From Diplosphaera chodatii (taxonomy: Eukaryota; Chlorophyta; Trebouxiophyceae; Prasiolales; Stichococcaceae), in the NCBI GenBank assembly GCA_032358165.1, contig JAALGY010000052.1:2294001-2358000 (forward strand): a stretch of DNA of 64,000 nucleotides, in the 5' to 3' direction. A model generated the notes under the pieces. It was not told the origin of the DNA, searched no databases, and saw only the letters and a list, made by a program, of their open reading frames with translations. Below, in pieces: positions 37,531-48,100 of this stretch; the first letter of the stretch is position 1, and every line of letters starts with the position of its first letter. The position numbers were made by a program, and so were the translations under genes.

Positions 37531-39450
37531 CTCCCGCAGGACACCAAGCCGGCGTCGGAGCCGAGGGGTCAGTTGCGGTGCCACGCGGGACGAGTGCAGA
37601 CCGCCACCCGAGCAGCAGCCGCCGGCATGCAGCCGCCGCGCCCTGCTCGCCGGTGCGGCCGCCGCAGCAGCCGGCGCAGTCAGCACAGCAGGCCCGCAGC
37701 CGGCGCTCGCAGCCAGGAGCTGCGATCCGCATGCTCTGGCTGCGTCCGCGCCTCAGGCGGTGCCTGCGGCCGGCAGCCGCTGGCCGCCGGCGTACGCTGC
37801 AGACGGCTCGGCGGCAGCGGCGCAACCCGTGTGGGACCTGGCAGCGGCGGACAACGGCGGCATCAAGCAGCCGCCCGCGGAGACCAGCGAGCTGCTGCCG
37901 TTCTCGGCAGCGGACGACTTTTCGCCAGCGCAGGCGCGGGTGCGTCTACAAAATTTCCACCCTGCAGTTCCTCGCATCACCTGCGGTGCAAAGGATAATC
38001 AACGCACACACATGTGCAAGGCAGCTGCGTCATCGATGCTGCAGTGCTGAGGTGCATGCATCGTGCACAGGCCCTGGAGCTGAACACGCGGATACAGCAG
38101 CAGAATGCGGCGCCGGTCGGCTTTCCAGCCTTCGTTCGTGAAGGCTTCAATGTCAAGGTGGGGAGCATGTTCTTGTCAGGCGGGCAGAACATTACACCAC
38201 CGTTGGCCGTAGTCAGGCTGGCAGCCAGGGTCTGAGGAGTAATTGGGCTGCTGCTCCAGCGTGCCCGCAGCATCGGACAGCACTTGCTGCTGGAGTGGCT
38301 GGCGCATGCGGCGCTGCCCTGTGTTGAAATGTCTGGGCTGTTTTGACGGTGGGCAGGTGCTGGCGGATGGCTACAGGGAGGACAAAGACGGCCTGATCTA
38401 CCAGGACTATACGGAAGGCGGCGGCGAGATGCCGGCCGACGGGCAGGAGGTCTGCACCGTGCCCAGTCCCGCATCTTTCAAGCTTCCGACCGCTGGCGGA
38501 CTGTGTACATGAAAACCGTCATGCGTGGGAGTCTGATGGCAACCGCACCACACTCGCCTTGCAAAGAAGTACATCCAGTGCGCTGGCGGCTGCAGGTGGT
38601 GTTCGACTACACGGCGTACAATGAGCAGGGGCGGCGCATCGACACCACCTACACCAAGGGCGCCCCGGCCCGCACCCGCCTGGGCATCCAGGGCCTCATC
38701 CCAGGTGCGCCACCAAATCTCCGACACTGGGGCTACCGCAGGGTCGAAGCTCAGGCTTCAGGAGCTTCCAAGTCCCTGCGCTCTGATTGTGGCTCCAGCT
38801 GGCTGCAAACTGACATTCAGGTTGGGACACGCTTCTGGGTAGTCGCATCTTGGCACAGCTGGTGTAGTGTCCACGTGCGGTGTGGTGGCCGCGGTGCCTG
38901 GCGATCGTCAGCACAACCCGGCATGCTGCGCGGCAGGCTTCGAGCTGGGGATCAAGAGCATGCGGGTGGGCGGGAAGCGGCGCATCGTGGTGCCGCCGCA
39001 GCTGGGGCCGCCAACGGGGCCCTCCACCTTCTTTTCCGCCAAGCAGTGCGAGGTCAGCGTTTCAGCATTCACAGCCCTTTCCTGGCTGACGGTAGTTCAC
39101 CGCAGTCTGTGCAGCTCCCTCCAAAGGTTGATGCCGTGTGTCTCCCAATGAAAAAAATAGAGATGGATCAGCATTACTCGGCACAAGACGTCCTGTGTGG
39201 CACCCACCCTAGCTTGCTGTTGGCCTGCAGAGAGCGCCGCGTACGTGGCCCTCCGTGTTCTGAAGCCTGTGCACGGCTTGATGCCTGCTGCACGCCAGGG
39301 ATGGCAGTGTCATGTTGGGTGAGTCCTATTTCCCGTACAGTCAGCTGACTCGCTGTCGTGCTGGTGCAGGTGTTCGATGTGGAGCTGCGGGCTGTGCGGA
39401 ACTGCAGGCGGCGGCAGGTCGCGATGTTCTCAGACGTGGTGTGCGAATGA
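37531..39450 (+). CDS. FKBP20-2: Thylakoid-lumen FKBP-type peptidyl-prolyl isomerase, FKBP20-2-like (5' exon unresolved)
   Basis: Exons: about 37531-37939, 38071-38157, 38357-38449, 38596-38704, 38937-39052, 39370-39450. The first listed exon encodes a transit region with twin Arg and an Ala-rich core (CSRRALLAGAAAAAAG) ending ALAA, typical of Tat-dependent lumen proteins. The FKBP core follows: DKDGLIYQDYTEGGGEMPADGQE, VVFDYTAYNEQGRRID, GIQGLIPGFELGIKSMRVGGKRRIVVPPQLG (split into exons), then VFDVELRAV. The last residues hold a Cys pair (RNC...DVVC). A C-terminal redox-active Cys pair is the hallmark described for Arabidopsis FKBP20-2, which supports PSII supercomplex accumulation; the assignment rests on that and on domain order. 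An in-frame stop at 37505 means the start codon is on an upstream exon; 37266-37375 (MQQASM...) fits in phase but is weak and antisense to the ELO first exon. Confidence 0.82.
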
Positions 39451-39914
39451 GCCGAAGAGTGGCACTCTCATCAACGCCCACGATGCAAGTCACCGTCGCC
39501 ACATGTTGTAACCCGCTGTGGCAAGACGTGGACTGGCTGCTCATGTCATCATGCGTCACCGCCAATTTTGACGACAGGACGGCCAAACAAATTACAATCG
39601 ATCACAGCCTATAGGTAGGCGAGTCCTGTGGCCAGACGTCAACTGGCAATCAGGCTATGTCTCATCCATCTCATTAAATACCTACGGTCGCTGCTCAAAT
39701 CGCCTCTGAATCCGGCCTTGACGGTGGCTGCTTCCATGTTTGACCTCAGCTACCGCCGGTGCTGATATGGCGGCCTGAGACATCGACATGCTTGCATGCT
39801 AGCGGTTGCAGTTGGCTACCAGTAGGCTTGCGTGCGCAGAGCTGGTCCTACTCAATCGATGCAGCGCCTTGACAGCCGGAACATTCTCAGCAGCTTCGGC
39901 ATTGACCGCCATTG
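39451..39914. other. Intergenic flank left of the copia array
   Basis: 3' region of the FKBP gene up to the target-site duplication. I see no gene in it. Before the insertion it continued directly into 59404 onward. Confidence 0.6.
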
Positions 39915-39919
39915 CATGG
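39915..39919. repeat. Target-site duplication CATGG (left)
   Basis: CATGG directly abuts the first LTR and is repeated immediately after the last LTR at 59399-59403. Five bp is the usual copia/Ty1 TSD length. Confidence 0.9.
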
Positions 39920-40230
39920 TGTCAGAGTTCGGAGGTAGCAAGGTGTAGACCGCGCTCAATGGTTACACTGGGAATGGAGAAGTGAGCAGTCAAACGCTGC
40001 TGCAGTGCTGATCAGCGACCGCTAAACCCTACCAGGTACTCATACCGTAGTATTCGCTGACTCAAAAGTGTAAGTCCGGCTTCCACCTCAAGACAGGTGT
40101 CCGCACGTAGCGCGTCCACAACAAACCAACCAACATGATATTCCAACTCGCAGGAACCCAAGGCTGAACCCTAGCCAGCTTAACTACTAGACTGCAACGG
40201 ACTGACGACTTGTGCAGTCTGTGTCCAACA
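39920..40230 (-). repeat. LTR 1 (outer 3' LTR)
   Basis: 311 bp, TG...CA ends (in element orientation TGTTGGACAC...CTCTGACA). Differs from the other four at 39945, where it has G and they have T. Confidence 0.93.
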
Positions 40231-40237
40231 CTCCCAC
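40231..40237 (-). other. Short polypurine tract candidate, unit 1
   Basis: On the minus strand GTGGGAG directly precedes the 3' LTR, the expected place for plus-strand priming. It is short and interrupted by one T. The same motif recurs at 45023, 49815 and 54607. Confidence 0.5.
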
Positions 40238-40311
40238 GCAGGCTATAAGTTTCAAGCTGTGCTGAGCTATCAGTGCTCCTAAGTCCCCCGACTATCGCCT
40301 CTACCGCTCCG

Positions 40312-43300
40312 CTAGCCCAGCCCGATGGCCGTGCAGGTCATCTCTAGCTTCGCCTTGTCCACAGGCTTAGTGAACATATCCGCCAGGTTGTCCTTCGTGC
40401 GAACGTACTCGATGCGGACCTCGCCCGCCGCCATACGCTCACGTGAGAAGTGGTATGCGATGTCGATGTGCTTAGATCTCACCGAGGAGATCGGGTTCTT
40501 CAGCATCTTGATGGCCGCTTGGTTGTCGTCGTAAATCAGGATGGGCTTGCCGCCCAAACCCAGCTCCTTGCTGAGCAGCCGCAGCCAGAGCGCCTCCTTG
40601 ACCGCTGGCGCTGCTGCCATGTACTCCGCCTCCGCCGTGCTGGCTGCAACTGACTTCTGCAGTTTGCTGCTCCAGCTGATGGCTCCGCCGCAAAAGGTGA
40701 ACACATAGCCACCTGTTGAGCGCCTTGTGTCGATGTCGTCGCCGTGGCTCGCATCGCACCAGCCCAGGAACTCCGCTGCCCCTTCGCCGAAGGTCAGGTG
40801 GTAGTGGCTGGTACCACTGAGGTACCTCAGCACGTGGAGCGCCGCTCGCCAGTGCGCGGTGGTAGGCTTGGAGATGTACCTTGCCAGGACTCCCACGGAG
40901 TGGGTGATGTCGGGCCGGGTGCAGGCTGAGACGTAGAGGAGGCTGCCCACGATGCTGGCATACTCCTTCGCCGTGTCTGAGTCCAGCAGCTCGCCCTCGC
41001 CAGTGCCGAGGCTCGTCCCCTGGCTGAGGGGCACGTGCCTGGCCCTTACGTCCTGCAGGTTGTGTTGTGCTGCCAGCCGCTCCACTCTCTGCTCCTGGCT
41101 GAGGGTGGCTGTGCGGCGGCTGCGGTCTCGTGTGATCTCCATGCCGAGGAAGGTGCCGACCTCGCCCAGGTCGGTCGCCTCGAACTCGGTCTTGATCGTG
41201 GTCTTCATGCTCATGATCCCGTCCAGGTCCTTGGACATGAGCACCAGGTCGTCGACGTAGAGCAGGATGTAGCTCGTCTCACCGGCCTTGTTGGTGGACG
41301 TGAAGAGGCCGGGGTCGGCGTATGACGGCTGGAAGCCGTGGTCGACGAGGCAGGTCGTCAGCCGCCGATGCCACGCCCGTGGTGCTTGCCGCAGCCCGTA
41401 CAGTGCCTTGTTGAGGTGGCAGACTGCAGTCCCAGGCTCGCCGCTCGCGAAGCCGGGTGGCTGGTGCACGTACACCTCCTCCTCCAGCTCGCCGTTGAGG
41501 AAGGCCGTCTTGATGTCCAGCTGATGGATCTCCAGGTCCTCGGCTGCGCCCTTGGCCAGCATCGCCCGAAGGGTGCTGTACTTGCTGACCGGGGCGAAGA
41601 CCTCCTCGAAGTCGACGCCCGCCTGCTGGCTGTAGCCCTGAGCAATGAGCCTTGCCTTGTAGCGAAGGACTTTGCCGGCGGGGTCCCTCTTGAGCTTGTA
41701 GAGCCACCTCGTCCCGATGACTCGTGCTCCAGGCGGCGCCCTTGGCACGAGGCTCCACGTGTCGTGCTTCGCCAGTGACTCCAGCTCCTCCTCCATGGCC
41801 GCCCTCCATTGCTCGCTCTGAGCTGAGTCCATCGCCTCGCGATAGGTGGATGGCTCGTGGATGGTTGGCTGAGTGCTGGCTGTCGCCGCGGTGGCCTTGA
41901 GGGCATAGGAGTCCAGAAGCTGCCGAGTCGGAGCTCGCTCCCGAGTCGGGTACCTCCGTACCGGAGGTGTACCAGCAGAGCTGGTGGCAGTGCTGTCGGC
42001 GGTGCTGTCAGCTGTGCTGTCGCCGCTCTCTTGTGCTGTCACGAATTCGGTGGTGTCGGTGTCCACCGAGGGGTCGTCGGCGACGTCGGTGACAGTTCGC
42101 TCGCTGTCGGTGGGTGCCGCAGCTGGCTCGTCGGGCAGAGGTACATCTGTTGCAGCTGGCTCGTCAGGCAGTGCTGCCACGTCATGCGGAGCTGGCAGGT
42201 CAACGTCGATATCGGGCATCTCAGGCTCTGACACTGTCGCAGGCTGCTGACCGCTGCTCGGCGGCTCAGGCTGTGCTGACTCGATGACAGTGACGTCGGC
42301 AGAGACTAATATCTTGCCTTCGCTGTAGATGCGGTACGCCTTGCCGTTTGGCTGGTAGCCGACGAAGTAGCCGACGCTGGAGCGGGCCTCCAGCTTGCTT
42401 CGCTTCGCCTCAGGCTTCAGGGCGTAGGCCTTGGCTCCGAAGACTCGTAGGTGGGCGACGTCGGGCTTTGTGCCGTGGAAGAGCTCCCACGGGGTCTTGG
42501 TCGATGACGTCGTCGTCGCCCGGTTTCGAAGGTAGCAGGCCGTGACCGCCGCCTCCGCCCACAACTCCTCGGGCAGGTGAAGGTTGCTTAGCAGCATCGC
42601 CCGATGCCGCTCGTGGATGGTGCGGTTGAGCCGCTCCGCCGCGCCGTTCTGTTCCGGGGTGTAGGGCGCCGAAGTCTGATGCTGCACGCCCTTGCCCGCC
42701 AGGAAGCTGTCCAGAGTCTGGTTTACGTACTCGGTACCGTTGTCGGTCCTGACGGCCTTGAGCTTGTGGCCGCACTGGTTCTCCAGCCGCACGATGGTGA
42801 CGATGCACGCTGCCGCCACGTCGGACTTCTTCGCCAGAGGGCATAGCACACTCAGCTTGCTGTAGTCGTCGTAGAAGGTGGCGAGGAACCGGCTCCCGCC
42901 CGTCGATCGCACCGGGAAGGGTCCCATGACGTCCATGTGCAGCAGCTCCAGGGGCCACGTCGTCTTGCTCGCGGACGCCGGCCGCGGGGTCCTGTGCTGC
43001 TTCGCCAGGATGCAGGGCTCGCACGCGGCTGCTGTGGCCGCCTTGAACTGCTCTGTCGTCGTGCTGATGCCGCTGACTGCGTCATTCTGACTCATCTTGA
43101 CCAGGTTGTCATAGCCCATGTGGCCGTACCGCTGATGCCAAAGCTGTGCGGTAGGCTGTGCTGCAGCCGCTGCTGCATAGCCGGGGCTGACCGTGTTGGC
43201 TGCGTTGCAGTACTCTCCGAACGTGGAGGCGCTGCCATAGCCGTAGCCGTCCAACAGGAACATGCCGTTCTGCAGCTTCGCGTTGGCTACAAAGCGGCCA

Positions 43301-44631
43301 TGCTGGCTGATGACGCACTTGCTGTCCTTGAACTCAAAGGTCGCACCAGCTGCCGCGCCGCAGCTGACACTGATGAGGTTCGCTGACGCTGTGGGCACGT
43401 GCAGCACGCTGAGCAGAGTAATCGTGCGATCAGTCCTGCCTGAGTGGTCTCGCAGGATGACGTCGCCGCATTGGGTAGCGGTCGCTCTGCCGCCGTCCGC
43501 GAAGACGATGACGATTGGCTCCTTGAGTGGTCGCACGTTCTTCATGTTCGCCCGGTACGCCGTGATGTGGTAGGTGGCGCCGCTGTCCACCAACCAGTCC
43601 GGGTTGGTTGCCGCAATGTAGGCTGTCTTGCCGTACGCTGACATGGCGATTGATGCCAAGCCGTTTGCTGGCACCGCGATGGCGCTGAACGCCGCTGCTG
43701 GCTGCTGGTTAGGTGCTGCCGCCGCCTTCTTCGGAGCTCTGCAGTCCTTGGACAGATGTCCCTTCTTGCCGCAGTTGTAGCATGAGCGGCCTTCCTTCCG
43801 CTTCTTGCCTTTGCCTTGCTGACCGCCGTTGCCGCCACGCTGGCCGTTGCCGCCTTGCTGTCCGCCGGCGTGCTGGTCGCCGTCCGCTGTGGCTGACCAG
43901 TACCCGTACTTTGACCCAGTCGACAGCGGCCCGTACCCAAATTGGTACGGCTGCTGGTACACTGCCGGTGTGTACCGCTGTTCGACTGCTGAGTAAGCTG
44001 CCACGTCCGCTGTCCGCGCGGGCAACACGTGCGCTGGTGCTCGCAGCTGCAGCTCGGCCGCCAGCAGCTTGGGCACGAGGAACTCGAGGCTGAGCTGGGC
44101 ACGATCGTGCGTCGACAGCACGTAGTGACACCAGGTCTCGTACTCTGGCCCGAGGCCGGTAAGCACGATCTCGCCCAGATCGATGCGGTCATACACACCG
44201 CCCGCCGCGTTGTGCCGCTCGTACAGGTCTTCCGCGCGCTCAAGGTAGTCCTTGCAGGGCTCGTTCGGAAGCTGTTTGAGGGAGTTGAGCAGCCGCCGGA
44301 GGGTGATCTTGTGCGACGACGTAGCCTCCTCGAACATGGCCTTCAGCTTGGCCCAAGCGTCGTAGGCATGAACGGTGGACTTGATGAGAGGGAACACCTT
44401 GGGCGAGACGTTCATGATGATCAGCGTCCACGCCGCGTGGTCCTTCTTCCGCGTCTTCTCGTCGGCCGCAATTTCGAGCAGGAGAGCTGCAGGGTTTTCC
44501 GGGAATACCACTGAATCGAGCTCTTTCTCAACATACTGCGCCGTGAGGACAACTGACCAGTAGGGCCAGTTCTCATTGTCAAGCTGATTTATTTTCAACT
44601 TGCCGATTGACTCTCCAACGTCGTTTCCCAT
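40312..44631 (-). CDS. Copia Gag-Pol polyprotein, unit 1
   Basis: 1439 residues in one frame without a stop or frameshift. Gag comes first (DUF4219/UBN2-like start with NENWPYWS), with a CCHC zinc knuckle CYNCGKKGHLSKDC near 284-297. Aspartic protease motif WLVDSGAT with catalytic D349. Integrase HHCC motif (HQRYGH...CEPC), then catalytic D567, D630 and E666 with D-x35-E spacing. Reverse transcriptase with YVDD at 1125-1128. RNase H with WCDASHGD and a copia-type end (KHIDIAYHF, KDNLADMFTKPV). Gag is not separated by a stop or shift, so the Gag:Pol ratio must be set another way, for example by a spliced or internal RNA as in Drosophila copia; that is inference. All key catalytic residues are present, so the element looks capable of autonomous activity. 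Copia elements replicate through virus-like particles in the cytoplasm and integrate in the nucleus. Confidence 0.96.
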   Translation of the reverse strand: MGNDVGESIGKLKINQLDNENWPYWSVVLTAQYVEKELDSVVFPENPAALLLEIAADEKTRKKDHAAWTLIIMNVSPKVFPLIKSTVHAYDAWAKLKAMFEEATSSHKITLRRLLNSLKQLPNEPCKDYLERAEDLYERHNAAGGVYDRIDLGEIVLTGLGPEYETWCHYVLSTHDRAQLSLEFLVPKLLAAELQLRAPAHVLPARTADVAAYSAVEQRYTPAVYQQPYQFGYGPLSTGSKYGYWSATADGDQHAGGQQGGNGQRGGNGGQQGKGKKRKEGRSCYNCGKKGHLSKDCRAPKKAAAAPNQQPAAAFSAIAVPANGLASIAMSAYGKTAYIAATNPDWLVDSGATYHITAYRANMKNVRPLKEPIVIVFADGGRATATQCGDVILRDHSGRTDRTITLLSVLHVPTASANLISVSCGAAAGATFEFKDSKCVISQHGRFVANAKLQNGMFLLDGYGYGSASTFGEYCNAANTVSPGYAAAAAAQPTAQLWHQRYGHMGYDNLVKMSQNDAVSGISTTTEQFKAATAAACEPCILAKQHRTPRPASASKTTWPLELLHMDVMGPFPVRSTGGSRFLATFYDDYSKLSVLCPLAKKSDVAAACIVTIVRLENQCGHKLKAVRTDNGTEYVNQTLDSFLAGKGVQHQTSAPYTPEQNGAAERLNRTIHERHRAMLLSNLHLPEELWAEAAVTACYLRNRATTTSSTKTPWELFHGTKPDVAHLRVFGAKAYALKPEAKRSKLEARSSVGYFVGYQPNGKAYRIYSEGKILVSADVTVIESAQPEPPSSGQQPATVSEPEMPDIDVDLPAPHDVAALPDEPAATDVPLPDEPAAAPTDSERTVTDVADDPSVDTDTTEFVTAQESGDSTADSTADSTATSSAGTPPVRRYPTRERAPTRQLLDSYALKATAATASTQPTIHEPSTYREAMDSAQSEQWRAAMEEELESLAKHDTWSLVPRAPPGARVIGTRWLYKLKRDPAGKVLRYKARLIAQGYSQQAGVDFEEVFAPVSKYSTLRAMLAKGAAEDLEIHQLDIKTAFLNGELEEEVYVHQPPGFASGEPGTAVCHLNKALYGLRQAPRAWHRRLTTCLVDHGFQPSYADPGLFTSTNKAGETSYILLYVDDLVLMSKDLDGIMSMKTTIKTEFEATDLGEVGTFLGMEITRDRSRRTATLSQEQRVERLAAQHNLQDVRARHVPLSQGTSLGTGEGELLDSDTAKEYASIVGSLLYVSACTRPDITHSVGVLARYISKPTTAHWRAALHVLRYLSGTSHYHLTFGEGAAEFLGWCDASHGDDIDTRRSTGGYVFTFCGGAISWSSKLQKSVAASTAEAEYMAAAPAVKEALWLRLLSKELGLGGKPILIYDDNQAAIKMLKNPISSVRSKHIDIAYHFSRERMAAGEVRIEYVRTKDNLADMFTKPVDKAKLEMTCTAIGLG

Positions 44632-44697
44632 ACTTGCACCTTGTCAGACAATTCTGCGTCGCAAAGCAGATCGTCACAATAGCTCAGCACCGTGTGT

Positions 44698-44711
44698 GTG
44701 GGCCCATAACC
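44698..44711 (-). other. Primer-binding site, unit 1
   Basis: Minus strand GGTTATGGGCCCAC starts at the first base after the 5' LTR. It is complementary to the anticodon arm of eukaryotic initiator tRNA-Met (GUGGGCCCAUAACC, anticodon CAU), the half-tRNA priming mode known for Drosophila copia. Confidence 0.85.
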
Positions 44712-45022
44712 TGTCAGAGTTCGGAGGTAGCAAGGTTTAGACCGCGCTCAATGGTTACACTGGGAATGGAGAAGTGAGCAGTCAAACGCTGCTGCAGTGC
44801 TGATCAGCGACCGCTAAACCCTACCAGGTACTCATACCGTAGTATTCGCTGACTCAAAAGTGTAAGTCCGGCTTCCACCTCAAGACAGGTGTCCGCACGT
44901 AGCGCGTCCACAACAAACCAACCAACATGATATTCCAACTCGCAGGAACCCAAGGCTGAACCCTAGCCAGCTTAACTACTAGACTGCAACGGACTGACGA
45001 CTTGTGCAGTCTGTGTCCAACA
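44712..45022 (-). repeat. LTR 2 (shared by units 1 and 2)
   Basis: 311 bp; serves as 5' LTR of unit 1 and 3' LTR of unit 2. No TSD on either side. Confidence 0.93.
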
Positions 45023-45103
45023 CTCCCACGCAGGCTATAAGTTTCAAGCTGTGCTGAGCTATCAGTGCTCCTAAGTCCCCCGACTATCGCCTCTACCGCT
45101 CCG

Positions 45104-48100
45104 CTAGCCCAGCCCGATGGCCGTGCAGGTCATCTCTAGCTTCGCCTTGTCCACAGGCTTAGTGAACATATCCGCCAGGTTGTCCTTCGTGCGAACGTAC
45201 TCGATGCGGACCTCGCCCGCCGCCATACGCTCACGTGAGAAGTGGTATGCGATGTCGATGTGCTTAGATCTCACCGAGGAGATCGGGTTCTTCAGCATCT
45301 TGATGGCCGCTTGGTTGTCGTCGTAAATCAGGATGGGCTTGCCGCCCAAACCCAGCTCCTTGCTGAGCAGCCGCAGCCAGAGCGCCTCCTTGACCGCTGG
45401 CGCTGCTGCCATGTACTCCGCCTCCGCCGTGCTGGCTGCAACTGACTTCTGCAGTTTGCTGCTCCAGCTGATGGCTCCGCCGCAAAAGGTGAACACATAG
45501 CCACCTGTTGAGCGCCTTGTGTCGATGTCGTCGCCGTGGCTCGCATCGCACCAGCCCAGGAACTCCGCTGCCCCTTCGCCGAAGGTCAGGTGGTAGTGGC
45601 TGGTACCACTGAGGTACCTCAGCACGTGGAGCGCCGCTCGCCAGTGCGCGGTGGTAGGCTTGGAGATGTACCTTGCCAGGACTCCCACGGAGTGGGTGAT
45701 GTCGGGCCGGGTGCAGGCTGAGACGTAGAGGAGGCTGCCCACGATGCTGGCATACTCCTTCGCCGTGTCTGAGTCCAGCAGCTCGCCCTCGCCAGTGCCG
45801 AGGCTCGTCCCCTGGCTGAGGGGCACGTGCCTGGCCCTTACGTCCTGCAGGTTGTGTTGTGCTGCCAGCCGCTCCACTCTCTGCTCCTGGCTGAGGGTGG
45901 CTGTGCGGCGGCTGCGGTCTCGTGTGATCTCCATGCCGAGGAAGGTGCCGACCTCGCCCAGGTCGGTCGCCTCGAACTCGGTCTTGATCGTGGTCTTCAT
46001 GCTCATGATCCCGTCCAGGTCCTTGGACATGAGCACCAGGTCGTCGACGTAGAGCAGGATGTAGCTCGTCTCACCGGCCTTGTTGGTGGACGTGAAGAGG
46101 CCGGGGTCGGCGTATGACGGCTGGAAGCCGTGGTCGACGAGGCAGGTCGTCAGCCGCCGATGCCACGCCCGTGGTGCTTGCCGCAGCCCGTACAGTGCCT
46201 TGTTGAGGTGGCAGACTGCAGTCCCAGGCTCGCCGCTCGCGAAGCCGGGTGGCTGGTGCACGTACACCTCCTCCTCCAGCTCGCCGTTGAGGAAGGCCGT
46301 CTTGATGTCCAGCTGATGGATCTCCAGGTCCTCGGCTGCGCCCTTGGCCAGCATCGCCCGAAGGGTGCTGTACTTGCTGACCGGGGCGAAGACCTCCTCG
46401 AAGTCGACGCCCGCCTGCTGGCTGTAGCCCTGAGCAATGAGCCTTGCCTTGTAGCGAAGGACTTTGCCGGCGGGGTCCCTCTTGAGCTTGTAGAGCCACC
46501 TCGTCCCGATGACTCGTGCTCCAGGCGGCGCCCTTGGCACGAGGCTCCACGTGTCGTGCTTCGCCAGTGACTCCAGCTCCTCCTCCATGGCCGCCCTCCA
46601 TTGCTCGCTCTGAGCTGAGTCCATCGCCTCGCGATAGGTGGATGGCTCGTGGATGGTTGGCTGAGTGCTGGCTGTCGCCGCGGTGGCCTTGAGGGCATAG
46701 GAGTCCAGAAGCTGCCGAGTCGGAGCTCGCTCCCGAGTCGGGTACCTCCGTACCGGAGGTGTACCAGCAGAGCTGGTGGCAGTGCTGTCGGCGGTGCTGT
46801 CAGCTGTGCTGTCGCCGCTCTCTTGTGCTGTCACGAATTCGGTGGTGTCGGTGTCCACCGAGGGGTCGTCGGCGACGTCGGTGACAGTTCGCTCGCTGTC
46901 GGTGGGTGCCGCAGCTGGCTCGTCGGGCAGAGGTACATCTGTTGCAGCTGGCTCGTCAGGCAGTGCTGCCACGTCATGCGGAGCTGGCAGGTCAACGTCG
47001 ATATCGGGCATCTCAGGCTCTGACACTGTCGCAGGCTGCTGACCGCTGCTCGGCGGCTCAGGCTGTGCTGACTCGATGACAGTGACGTCGGCAGAGACTA
47101 ATATCTTGCCTTCGCTGTAGATGCGGTACGCCTTGCCGTTTGGCTGGTAGCCGACGAAGTAGCCGACGCTGGAGCGGGCCTCCAGCTTGCTTCGCTTCGC
47201 CTCAGGCTTCAGGGCGTAGGCCTTGGCTCCGAAGACTCGTAGGTGGGCGACGTCGGGCTTTGTGCCGTGGAAGAGCTCCCACGGGGTCTTGGTCGATGAC
47301 GTCGTCGTCGCCCGGTTTCGAAGGTAGCAGGCCGTGACCGCCGCCTCCGCCCACAACTCCTCGGGCAGGTGAAGGTTGCTTAGCAGCATCGCCCGATGCC
47401 GCTCGTGGATGGTGCGGTTGAGCCGCTCCGCCGCGCCGTTCTGTTCCGGGGTGTAGGGCGCCGAAGTCTGATGCTGCACGCCCTTGCCCGCCAGGAAGCT
47501 GTCCAGAGTCTGGTTTACGTACTCGGTACCGTTGTCGGTCCTGACGGCCTTGAGCTTGTGGCCGCACTGGTTCTCCAGCCGCACGATGGTGACGATGCAC
47601 GCTGCCGCCACGTCGGACTTCTTCGCCAGAGGGCATAGCACACTCAGCTTGCTGTAGTCGTCGTAGAAGGTGGCGAGGAACCGGCTCCCGCCCGTCGATC
47701 GCACCGGGAAGGGTCCCATGACGTCCATGTGCAGCAGCTCCAGGGGCCACGTCGTCTTGCTCGCGGACGCCGGCCGCGGGGTCCTGTGCTGCTTCGCCAG
47801 GATGCAGGGCTCGCACGCGGCTGCTGTGGCCGCCTTGAACTGCTCTGTCGTCGTGCTGATGCCGCTGACTGCGTCATTCTGACTCATCTTGACCAGGTTG
47901 TCATAGCCCATGTGGCCGTACCGCTGATGCCAAAGCTGTGCGGTAGGCTGTGCTGCAGCCGCTGCTGCATAGCCGGGGCTGACCGTGTTGGCTGCGTTGC
48001 AGTACTCTCCGAACGTGGAGGCGCTGCCATAGCCGTAGCCGTCCAACAGGAACATGCCGTTCTGCAGCTTCGCGTTGGCTACAAAGCGGCCATGCTGGCT

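Noticed and set aside
44698..44711. Possible tRNA gene because of the initiator tRNA-Met match
   Set aside because: Only 14 bases match, in antisense, right beside the LTR. No cloverleaf can form; it is a primer-binding site.
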